Of a stretch of DNA of 64,000 nucleotides, positions 33,420 through 40,498 are shown piece after piece. The notes beneath the pieces are model-generated. The model saw nothing but the letters and a program-made list of their open reading frames with translations. It was not told the DNA's origin and made no database searches. A program made the translations under genes and the position numbers. Numbering within the stretch: position 1 is the first letter of the stretch; every line of letters begins with the position of its first letter. The stretch lies in NCBI RefSeq assembly GCF_013181195.1, contig NZ_SMZP01000001.1, positions 248,001-312,000 on the forward strand. Reading direction: 5' to 3'. The DNA is from Caulobacter sp. RHG1. GTDB lineage: Bacteria; Pseudomonadota; Alphaproteobacteria; Caulobacterales; Caulobacteraceae.

Positions 33420-35696
33420 TCAGTTGGCCTTCCGCTGGAAGAACGCCTGGACGAAGAACACCACGAACGCGCCTACGCCGATGGCGAACACGACATCGCC
33501 CGGCACACGCCCCCAGACCAGCCCCTCCATGATCGGGTGGTGCATCAGCTCTGCTGACCGGGCCGCAGCGTAGTGATCGTTGAACGAGACATAGGTCTGC
33601 CACAGCCCCTGGGGCAGCAGCGACAGCAAGGTCATCATCCCAAGGCCGATGTTCAGGCACCAGAAGGCGATGGACAGCGCGCGCTGGTTCCAGCGGCTGG
33701 GGTCGGTCAGGCCGCGCAGGCAGTAGAGGATCAGCCCCAAGCCCAGCATGCCGTACACGCCAAACAGCGCCGCGTGGCCGTGCGAGGCGGTCGTGTTCAG
33801 GCCCTGCATGTAATAGAGGGCGATCGGCGAATTGATCAGGAAGCCCAGCAGGCCCGCGCCGACCAGGTTCCAGAACAGCACCGCGGCGAAGAAGCGGAAC
33901 GGCCAGCGATAGACCGCCTCCCAGTCGTGCTGCCCCTCCTGCTTTGAGCGGTTGTAGGCCTCGAAGCCAACGACCGCGAGCGGCACGACCTCCAGCGCCG
34001 AGAACACCGAACCCAGCGCGATGACGCCGATCGGCGTGCCGCTGAAATAGAGGTGGTGGAAGGTGCCCAGCACGCCGCCACCCAGGAAGACGATGGTCGC
34101 AAACAGCACCGAGGTCGCCGCCACGGACGGTCGGACCAGGCCCATGCGGACCAGCAGCGCCGAGACGATGGCCGTGGCGAACACCTCGAACACGCCTTCC
34201 ACCCACAGGTGGACGACCCACCAGCGCCAGTACTCCATGATCGAGATGTGGGTCTTCTCACCCCACATCAGGCTGGCCCCGAACAGCAGGCCGATCGACA
34301 CCGTGGAGACCGCGACCAGCAGAACGAGGGACACCCCGCCCTTGCGGCGCAGCGCCGGCCACAGCGCCCGCAACACCAGCACCACCCAGAGCATCAGGCC
34401 GATGAAGAGGTAGATCTGCCAGAAGCGGCCGAAGTCGGTGTACTCATACCCCTGGTGACCGAACCAGAAGTTGGCGGTCAGGTCCTTGAAGAAGCCATTC
34501 ACGGCCGCCCATTGGCCGGCGAAGGCGCCGACCACGATGATCAACAGGCTGACGAAGAGGAAGTTGATCCCCCAGACCTGGAACTTCGGTTCGTGTCCCG
34601 ACAGCAGCGGCGCGACGTAGAGACCCGTCGCCAGCCAGGCCGTCGCGATCCACAGCACCGCCAGCTGCGTGTGCCAGGTGCGGGTCACGGCATAGGGCAG
34701 CATCTCGGAGAACGGCAGGCCGTACAGCCCCTGCCCTTCGACCTGATAGTGCGCGGTGACGATGCCCAGCAGCACCTGTGCGCCGAACAGCGCCATGACG
34801 ACCCAGAAGTACTTTCGCGTCGCCAACATCGACGGCGACACGGTGACGCTGTCCATGAAGTCGCTGGCGGCAAACCCGCCGTCGGGTGTTCCGTCAGCGC
34901 GCCAGGCGTCGAACTCGCGGGCGTAGTACCAGACCAGAGCGCCGATCCCGCCCAGAAGCACGATGATCGAGATCATCGACCACAGGAACACCGCAGCCGT
35001 CGGCCCATTGCCGACCAGAGGTTCATGCGGCCAGTTGCTGGTGTAGGTGATGGTCTTGCCTGGACGCTCGGTCGTGGCGGCCCACGCCGTCCAGAAATAG
35101 AAGGCGGTCAGGGCCTGGGCGTCGGCGTCGCTCAGCCGCGTGTGGACGGGGAACGCATAGTCCACGCGCAGCGCACGCGCCTCGGGCGTCCGCGCCTGAT
35201 AAAGATCGCGGTAGTGCTCCTGAACGACGGCGATCGCGGCGGCCCGGTCGGGCGCGATGGTGATCGCGCCGGTCCTGGGATCATAGGTGTTGCGGCGCAT
35301 GTCGACGCGCAATTCGGCGGCGTTGGAAGCGCGCTCGCGGGCGTTCAGAGCGCCGTGCGAACCTGCGCCCTCAGCCTTGGCCCGAATGTCGAGCAGAGCC
35401 GTCGCTTCGCGGTGCAGCCAGTCGGCGCTCCAGTCTGGCGCCAGGTAGCCGCCGTGCCCCCAGATCGAGCCCTGCTGCATGCCGCCCATCGCCTGCCAGA
35501 CGGCCTGACCCCGCTGGATGTCGGACCGGACGAACAGGGTCCGGCCCTCGCTCGTTCGCACCACCTCAGGCGTCGGCGGGGCGGCGTGGTAGATCTCGCG
35601 CCCGAAAAACAGCAGGACCGAGAACATCGCGACGAGGCCGACGACCAGGACGGTCCACAGCCGTCGCAGCGTGAACAGATGCGCGTAGTTGGCCAT
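33420..35696 (-). CDS. norZ: Quinol-dependent nitric oxide reductase (qNOR)
   Basis: The 758-residue membrane protein has an N-terminal extension of about 210 residues with SIWGHGGYLAPDWSADWLHR, typical of the single-subunit quinol form (NorZ). About fourteen hydrophobic segments follow. Haem and iron ligand regions include TWHTQLAVLWIATAWLATGL, HLWVEGVFEVFATAIVSALL and FHHLYFSGTPIGV. It reduces two NO to N2O using quinol. No nitrite reductase, norCB or NO-sensing regulator gene is nearby, so NO detoxification rather than full denitrification is likely. It lies about 170 bases from tRNA-Lys. Confidence 0.92.
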   Translation of the reverse strand: MANYAHLFTLRRLWTVLVVGLVAMFSVLLFFGREIYHAAPPTPEVVRTSEGRTLFVRSDIQRGQAVWQAMGGMQQGSIWGHGGYLAPDWSADWLHREATALLDIRAKAEGAGSHGALNARERASNAAELRVDMRRNTYDPRTGAITIAPDRAAAIAVVQEHYRDLYQARTPEARALRVDYAFPVHTRLSDADAQALTAFYFWTAWAATTERPGKTITYTSNWPHEPLVGNGPTAAVFLWSMISIIVLLGGIGALVWYYAREFDAWRADGTPDGGFAASDFMDSVTVSPSMLATRKYFWVVMALFGAQVLLGIVTAHYQVEGQGLYGLPFSEMLPYAVTRTWHTQLAVLWIATAWLATGLYVAPLLSGHEPKFQVWGINFLFVSLLIIVVGAFAGQWAAVNGFFKDLTANFWFGHQGYEYTDFGRFWQIYLFIGLMLWVVLVLRALWPALRRKGGVSLVLLVAVSTVSIGLLFGASLMWGEKTHISIMEYWRWWVVHLWVEGVFEVFATAIVSALLVRMGLVRPSVAATSVLFATIVFLGGGVLGTFHHLYFSGTPIGVIALGSVFSALEVVPLAVVGFEAYNRSKQEGQHDWEAVYRWPFRFFAAVLFWNLVGAGLLGFLINSPIALYYMQGLNTTASHGHAALFGVYGMLGLGLILYCLRGLTDPSRWNQRALSIAFWCLNIGLGMMTLLSLLPQGLWQTYVSFNDHYAAARSAELMHHPIMEGLVWGRVPGDVVFAIGVGAFVVFFVQAFFQRKAN

Positions 35697-35800
35697 GATC
35701 TCCCCCGACCGGCTAACGACGTCAATTCGTAAGCCTCAACCCTAGGGAGATCAATTCTCGGCTTTTGATGTTTTCATGACCTGCCCCGCGCTGATGCGGA

Positions 35801-36802
35801 TCAGGGCAGAGGCGTCACCGCATCTAGGATCGTCAGCCTGCGGCCTGCGCTCTCGCCGACGCTGGACTGCGTGACCAGGATCGTGGCGCCAGGCGTCAAC
35901 GCGCCCTTCACCGCCGTGTAGAAGCCCTGGGGCACGCGCACGCGGTTGATCGCCGCCTCGTCCAGCTCGCGCCCTTCTTCCTCCGCATGGCCCGGCAACG
36001 CGACATACAGCCAACGTGGCGCGCCATCCTTGCCGACGGTCAGGTTGATCACGTGCGTGCCGGGATCGTCGTCATCGATCGCCGCGACGCTGCGGCCGAT
36101 TTCGACACCGTTGCGCAGGACGACGATCGCCTGGTCGTGCTTGGAGACGATGATGGTCAAGGGTCCCTGGACCGCCTTCTCCGGCGTCCAGCGCCAGGCG
36201 TCGCTGTCCAGGGCGGCAGGCGCCGTCTGCGCGCCCGTCGCGTCGATCGGGGCCAGCAGGCTGGAATCGCTGGTGCGCATGTGGTCGGCCGCGTCGCCCG
36301 CCACCACCACGGTGGCGCCCAGCTTGGTCACCCCGAACAGCGCCCGCGCAAAGCCCATCGGCAGGTGCACGCAGCCATGGCTCTCAGGATACCCCGGCAG
36401 TCCGCCGGCATGCAGCGCCACCCCGTCCCAGGTCAGCCTCTGCTGATAGGGCATGGGCGCGCTGTTGTACTTGTTGGACCGGTGGTCGGCGTCTTTCTGC
36501 AGGATCGTGAACACCCCCGTCGGCGTCTCGAAGCCCTCGCGTCCGGACGAGATGGTGCTGACCGCGATCCGCACGCCGTTGCGATAGACGGTGGCGCGCT
36601 GGCGCGAGAGATCGACATAGACCAGCAGCGGCCCGGCCACCGCGATCTGCGGCGCCCAGACCCACTCGCCGGGCTTGAGCTGGTCGGCCAAGCGCGCCAG
36701 CTCGGCGGGCGAGCTGGTTTTCGCGCCCTGCGCCTGGGCCCCGCCGGCGAGCAGAACGAGCGCCGCGACAACGGCGCTCGCGATCCCGAATGCTGACTTC
36801 AT
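35801..36802 (-). CDS. Exported L,D-transpeptidase (YkuD) family protein
   Basis: The 333-residue protein has a signal peptide (MKSAFGIASAVVAALVLLAG). A YkuD catalytic domain at about residues 58-165 contains ALHAGGLPGYPESHGCVHLP with the catalytic His and Cys. A second, beta-rich domain follows (RWTPEKAVQGPLTIIVSKHD), which looks like a diverged repeat without the Cys motif. YkuD enzymes form 3-3 cross-links in peptidoglycan or attach proteins to it. The gene is followed closely upstream by the YWW-domain protein at 36813 (10 bases between), so the two are probably cotranscribed. Confidence 0.88.
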   Translation of the reverse strand: MKSAFGIASAVVAALVLLAGGAQAQGAKTSSPAELARLADQLKPGEWVWAPQIAVAGPLLVYVDLSRQRATVYRNGVRIAVSTISSGREGFETPTGVFTILQKDADHRSNKYNSAPMPYQQRLTWDGVALHAGGLPGYPESHGCVHLPMGFARALFGVTKLGATVVVAGDAADHMRTSDSSLLAPIDATGAQTAPAALDSDAWRWTPEKAVQGPLTIIVSKHDQAIVVLRNGVEIGRSVAAIDDDDPGTHVINLTVGKDGAPRWLYVALPGHAEEEGRELDEAAINRVRVPQGFYTAVKGALTPGATILVTQSSVGESAGRRLTILDAVTPLP

Positions 36803-36812
36803 TCTCAGATCT

Positions 36813-37496
36813 CTAACGACCGACGCCGACGTCCAGGGTGTAGCGCAACTGCTCGCCGCGCCGCGCGGCGTTGCGCATCAGATAGATCTCGATCTTGTAG
36901 CGCCCGCTGGTCGCCGCGCGCCCACGCCAGCGATTGCCGCTGGTCGAGCCGTTGAACACGGCCTGATCCGAACGCGGCGCGGTGACGTTGAAATAGCCCG
37001 AGCGGTTGGAGCTTTGCAGCGAGACGTTGATCGACTGCCCGGCGCGGACGTCGATTGTGTAGGTCATGGTCTCGTAGCCCCGCACGAGGCCCCGCCGGGT
37101 GGCAGACGACGCGCCGCGATCGAAGCGGATGTCCTCGGTGCGGCCGTTGGCGACGGGACCGCCCACCGGGCCGGGCAAGGTGGTGGGACGGCCAGGAGCC
37201 GGTCGGCGGCAGTCGGGCGCCGGCGTGGCGACGATGGAGTCGTAGCGGCCATTGACCGTCGCGACCGACAGGCAGACACCGCGACGCTCATTCCACCAAT
37301 AGGTCCATTTCCGGTCGTCACCCGTCTGGCCACCGGCATTGACGTAGCCACGAGCCTGAAGCTGGGCCTCGCCCCCCGCGGCGCGCGCGCCAACGAGATC
37401 GCGGACGTCGGAGGGTGTAGTTTGCGCCATGGCCGTGGCCAGGGGCGAGAAAGCCAGGAGCATGGTCAAGGTCAGGGTGGTCGCCGAACGTCGCAT
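36813..37496 (-). CDS. Exported protein with N-terminal YWW domain (227 aa)
   Basis: A signal peptide (MRRSATTLTLTMLLAFSPLA, then TAMA) is followed by a domain of about 60 residues with DLVGARAAGGEAQLQARGY, TYWWNERRGVCLSV and NGRYDSI. This closely matches the N-terminal domain of the protein at 38859-39416. The C-terminal half (GYETMTYTIDVRAGQSINVS, RYKIEIYLMRNAAR) looks like a pre-peptidase or inhibitor-type beta-sandwich. It is the first gene of a pair with the L,D-transpeptidase, which suggests a cell-envelope role. I do not know a named family for the YWW part. Confidence 0.75.
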   Translation of the reverse strand: MRRSATTLTLTMLLAFSPLATAMAQTTPSDVRDLVGARAAGGEAQLQARGYVNAGGQTGDDRKWTYWWNERRGVCLSVATVNGRYDSIVATPAPDCRRPAPGRPTTLPGPVGGPVANGRTEDIRFDRGASSATRRGLVRGYETMTYTIDVRAGQSINVSLQSSNRSGYFNVTAPRSDQAVFNGSTSGNRWRGRAATSGRYKIEIYLMRNAARRGEQLRYTLDVGVGR

Positions 37497-37593
37497 GTTT
37501 GCCTCTCCGATTGAAATGCGGGCAAGGCCACGGAAGGTCGTTCATACGTCCAGCCGCGACCTCAAGTTAACTCAACTCCTAGGAGACCTCCGA

Positions 37594-37629
37594 GGCTTTG
37601 GGAAAGCGGGTTTGCCCGCCCTCAAAGCC
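37594..37629 (-). terminator. Nested hairpin at the end of the 33-residue membrane ORF
   Basis: An outer pair GGCTTTG (37594-37600) / CAAAGCC (37623-37629) encloses an inner pair GCGGG / CCCGC with loop TTTG. On the minus strand the inner stem is followed by TTTCC. The hairpin overlaps the stop codon of the small ORF and could terminate its transcript. Confidence 0.4.
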
Positions 37630-37723
37630 GCCCATGCAGGTCCTCCGGGGCCTCGATACAGACGCTGAAGCCGAGCAGCACCGGCAGAGCTAGCAGGAAC
37701 CAAAAGACCGCCTCGCCCGCCAT
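37622..37723 (-). CDS. Possible small membrane protein (33 aa)
   Basis: The frame encodes MAGEAVFWFLLALPVLLGFS then VCIEAPEDLHGRL, a single hydrophobic segment with an acidic tail. GGAGG sits 5 bases upstream of the ATG (GGAGGCGGCATG), which is the best Shine-Dalgarno match in this gap. A nested hairpin overlaps its end. No family is recognisable. The strong ribosome site, single membrane span and hairpin favour a translated microprotein over chance. Confidence 0.45.
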   Translation of the reverse strand: MAGEAVFWFLLALPVLLGFSVCIEAPEDLHGRL

Positions 37724-37972
37724 GCCGCCTCCTGTCCCGGGCGCAACCATCGCGAGGTGGGCTTACGTTGCCAAGCGCAATCTGGAATTGTCGCCGAAAG
37801 ATCATCTTCCGCCGCCTGATTCACCGGATCACGATCGTGGCCAACAAGGCTCTCCAGATGGACTTCATCCGCTGCTTGCGCGCCGTCCCGGTCGCGACAG
37901 CGTGCTTTCTGAAGGCTTCCCCGGCCGCTTTGCTGATCGCCAGCGCGGTCGCCTCGCCGGTCATGGACTGAC

Positions 37973-38782
37973 ATGGACAAGCTCCTCAACCAGGCCTCGC
38001 TGCCCCTCATTTCCGGCGCCCTGTTCCTGACCCTGCTGGGCATTCGGGAGGCCTCGGCCTGGGCGACGCGGCGCTGGGCGCCCGGGCGAGGCGTAGACCA
38101 CCCCGGCTATGTCCTGTCGGGCGTTCTTGGCCTGCTGTCGCTGCTGATCGCCTTCACCTTCGGCCTGGCGCTGGATCGCTATGAGGCCCGCTACAACCTG
38201 CTGGTGGCCGAGGCCGCCGCGCTGAACACCGCCGACATGCGCGTGCGCCTGCTGGACCAGCCCGCCTCGGGTCAGCTGGTTCAACTGGTGCGGCGCTACG
38301 CCGAAACGCGCGTGCTCTACGGCAATGCGGATTCCGTCGACAAGCCGCCGTTCGAAGAGGCCTCCCAGACGCTGCGTCGACAGATCCAGCGCGAGACCCT
38401 GATCGCCGTCCGCAACGTCCGCGACCGTCCGTTCGCCCCGCTGGTCATCCAGTCGATCAACGACGCCCTGGCGGTCGGCGTCTCGCGCGAAGCCGCTCAC
38501 AATGCGCCCCTGCCCACGACGATCATCGTCGTACTGATCCTCTATGCGTCCGTGGTCGCCGCCGTACTGGGCTACACCCTTCCGTCGGGCCGTCACCAGC
38601 ACAGGATCGTTTCGGGCCTGTTGTTCCTGCTGCTGACGCTGGCCCTGACCCTGATCCTGGATCTGGACCGCGCGCGCAGCGGCACGATCCAGATCGACCA
38701 GGGGCCGATGGAGCGGTTGGTCGAACGTCTCGAAGCCGCGCCGGCGCCGCCCACCAACGCCCGCATCGGCGTGTCGCCCTGA
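37973..38782 (+). CDS. DUF4239-like membrane protein (269 aa)
   Basis: The protein has four predicted membrane segments, in two pairs: about residues 8-25 and 45-62, and about 180-200 and 208-228. A helical loop of about 115 residues lies between them (YEARYNLLVAEAAALNTADM, VQLVRRYAETRVLYG). The arrangement matches the DUF4239 family, which is distantly related to bestrophin-like channels. The function is unknown. No clear Shine-Dalgarno sequence precedes ATG 37973. The gene is divergent from the small membrane ORF and is followed by the YWW-domain gene. Confidence 0.7.
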   Translation: MDKLLNQASLPLISGALFLTLLGIREASAWATRRWAPGRGVDHPGYVLSGVLGLLSLLIAFTFGLALDRYEARYNLLVAEAAALNTADMRVRLLDQPASGQLVQLVRRYAETRVLYGNADSVDKPPFEEASQTLRRQIQRETLIAVRNVRDRPFAPLVIQSINDALAVGVSREAAHNAPLPTTIIVVLILYASVVAAVLGYTLPSGRHQHRIVSGLLFLLLTLALTLILDLDRARSGTIQIDQGPMERLVERLEAAPAPPTNARIGVSP

Positions 38783-38858
38783 CCTGAACTCCACCGCTTG
38801 TAGCAAGCGTCACACCCTGCAACTATGCTGCAATCCCTTGCTCGCATGGAGGTTCGTG

Positions 38859-39416
38859 ATGTCGAAGACCTTGAGAAGTCTGGTGTCAGCGGCGGCGGGG
38901 ATCGCCGTCCTCTCCACCTCGATGGCGGCCGTGGCCGAGCCCCGCGACCTGATCGGCGCCCGCGCCGGCCAGGGCGAGAACAGCCTGCGCAATCGCGGCT
39001 ACGCGCTCGATCACACCGATGGCGGCGTCCAGTACTGGTGGAACGCCCGCGACCGCGAGTGCATCAACCTGTTCATCGACAACGGTCGCTACGACACGAT
39101 CGACCGCCGCCCCGACTCCGAGTGCAACTCCGGTCGCGGCAAGAAGGACAACAGCGGCGCGATCGTCGCCGGCGCCCTGGCGATCGGTATCCTGGCCGCG
39201 GCCGCCGCCTCGTCCAAGAAGCACGACGACGATCGGGACCGTGACAGGGACCGGGATCGGGATCGCGACCGGGATAGGGATCGCGATCGCCGCAACGACC
39301 CGCCCTATTCTCCGACCAGCGGCGTCTGGTGCTACCCCTCACAACGCGCCTGCTATGAGGGCAGCCGAGGCTATTCGGCGTCCTGGACGTCCCGCGAATT
39401 CCGTTATCGCTACTAG
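38859..39416 (+). CDS. Exported YWW-domain protein with Asp-Arg repeat (185 aa)
   Basis: ATG 38859 (GGAGG 7 bases upstream) opens a signal peptide (MSKTLRSLVSAAAGIAVLST). The YWW domain follows (DLIGARAGQGENSLRNRGY, QYWWNARDRECINLF, NGRYDTI), then a hydrophobic Ala/Gly/Ile segment (AIVAGALAIGILAAAAASSK) that may span a membrane. Next come 14 or so residues of pure DR repeats and a C-terminal tail with two Cys (GVWCYPSQRACYEG). The N-terminal domain is shared with the protein at 36813-37496. The alternating charged tract is probably an extended or nucleic-acid/polyanion-binding linker. Confidence 0.75.
   Translation: MSKTLRSLVSAAAGIAVLSTSMAAVAEPRDLIGARAGQGENSLRNRGYALDHTDGGVQYWWNARDRECINLFIDNGRYDTIDRRPDSECNSGRGKKDNSGAIVAGALAIGILAAAAASSKKHDDDRDRDRDRDRDRDRDRDRDRRNDPPYSPTSGVWCYPSQRACYEGSRGYSASWTSREFRYRY
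39230..39293 (+). repeat. Short tandem repeat encoding an Asp-Arg tract
   Basis: Six-base units of the type GAYCGN repeat about ten times within the YWW-domain gene and encode alternating Asp-Arg. The unit is in frame, so expansion or contraction would change the tract length without a frameshift. Confidence 0.8.
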
Positions 39417-39431
39417 GCCCGGAGCGAGACC

Positions 39432-39950
39432 ATGCAACGCCTCAAGACGCTTTCGTTCTCCCTGGTCGCAGTCGCGCTTGTCGCCGGTTGCAGCCCCAAG
39501 CCCGCCGCCAAGACCGACGCGCCGCCCACGACCGGCAAGGAGGCCGCCCGCCAGGAAGCCGGCAAGCTGGTCACCGAGCTGATGTCGCCGACCTTCACCG
39601 CCGAACAGCAGGGCCGCATCCTCAACATGGGCTACTTCATGGCCGCCTCGTCGCTATGCTCCGACCTCGAGGTCGACGCGGCGAAGATGGGGCGCGCGGT
39701 CGAGGCCGTGCTGGCGCTGGATCCCGCCGGGGAGACGCCGGCCGAGAAGCAGCACAAGCACGACGCGGTGATCATGTTCCTGGGCATGAGCTCCGGCGCG
39801 ATGATCGGCTCGCACATCGAGGACAAGGCCGTGTTCTGCGAGGACGCCGCCAAGGTGAAGGGCGGAGCGCCCGACACACACCTGTTCACGGCTGGCCCGC
39901 CGTCGGCGCCCTCGACTGCGCCGGTGCCGGAAGAAGCCGCCAAACCCTGA
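39432..39950 (+). CDS. Hypothetical lipoprotein (172 aa)
   Basis: MQRLKTLSFSLVAVALVAGC is a signal peptide with lipobox VAGC (Cys20). A Pro/Ala/Lys linker and a helical domain of about 100 residues follow, with two further Cys (SSLCSDLEVD, AVFCEDAAK). The C-terminus is Pro/Ala-rich. I do not recognise the family. It starts 15 bases after the YWW-domain gene and ends 13 bases before the LprI-like gene, so the three probably form one transcription unit of exported proteins. Confidence 0.72.
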   Translation: MQRLKTLSFSLVAVALVAGCSPKPAAKTDAPPTTGKEAARQEAGKLVTELMSPTFTAEQQGRILNMGYFMAASSLCSDLEVDAAKMGRAVEAVLALDPAGETPAEKQHKHDAVIMFLGMSSGAMIGSHIEDKAVFCEDAAKVKGGAPDTHLFTAGPPSAPSTAPVPEEAAKP

Positions 39951-39963
39951 TCCGGATCGGTCG

Positions 39964-40347
39964 ATGCGCGTCCCCCAAACGCTAGGCGGCCTGCTGATCG
40001 CTTGTCTGGCGATCGTGGTGCCGCCAGCACGGGCCCAGGCGCCCGTGCCGCCGCCGCCGGCCTGGTCGCCGAACCTGGACTGCGCCGCCCGCGTCTATGC
40101 GGTCGACACCTTGATCTGCGAGGACCCCGGCCTTCTCGAAGGCGCTCGCCAGGTTGAGGCGGCGTATCGGCGCGCCACCGCGCTGTCGCCGGACAGCCTG
40201 GATGCGTTGCAAGTTGATCAGCTGGAGTGGTCGAAGCAGCGCAACATGTGCGTCTTCGAACGCGGCGCTCGCGGATGCGTCAAACGCCTGCAGGCGCGCC
40301 GAGCCAAGGCCCTCGCGGCGTCTCCCAAGGCGACTACCGGGCGCTGA
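39964..40347 (+). CDS. LprI-like exported protein (lysozyme-inhibitor fold family)
   Basis: The 127-residue protein has a signal peptide (MRVPQTLGGLLIACLAIVVP, then PARAQ). A helical domain carries the Cys and Trp pattern of LprI-type proteins: LDCAARVYAVDTLICEDPGL, VEAAYRRATALS, QLEWSKQRNMCVF and RGCVKRLQARR. The family is named after a mycobacterial lysozyme inhibitor; most members are uncharacterised periplasmic proteins. It is the last gene of the run beginning at 37973 or 38859. Confidence 0.72.
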   Translation: MRVPQTLGGLLIACLAIVVPPARAQAPVPPPPAWSPNLDCAARVYAVDTLICEDPGLLEGARQVEAAYRRATALSPDSLDALQVDQLEWSKQRNMCVFERGARGCVKRLQARRAKALAASPKATTGR

Positions 40348-40451
40348 CCCGCCGCGAAGCCGCCCTGCTCGGACCTTGCGATCAGACGGGCCGGGACGGC
40401 TTCCGGCGCAGCCGCGGTCGCTCGGAACGGTCTCGAAGTCAGCGGGCGCTG

Positions 40452-40490
40452 AAAAATGCTGCTGGCGTCGCCTTTCGCTCCGCCAGCAGC
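40452..40490 (-). terminator. Rho-independent terminator of the giant RTX gene
   Basis: On the minus strand GCTGCTGGCG (40490-40481) pairs with CGCCAGCAGC (40467-40458) and is followed by ATTTTT. The 10-base GC stem plus T run lies 9 bases after the RTX stop codon and is a strong intrinsic terminator. Confidence 0.85.
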
Positions 40491-40498
40491 CAGTGCGC

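Noticed and set aside
35697..35800. FNR/NnrR or NsrR site upstream of the nitric oxide reductase gene
   Set aside because: TTGAT and TTGAC half-sites occur, but no properly spaced second half. GATGTTTTCATG is too short a dyad to assign.
37768..37971. 67-residue plus-strand frame ending 1 base before the DUF4239-like gene
   Set aside because: No ribosome site, no recognisable character, and its first third overlaps the promoter side of the small minus-strand ORF. Coupling to the next gene is possible but unsupported.
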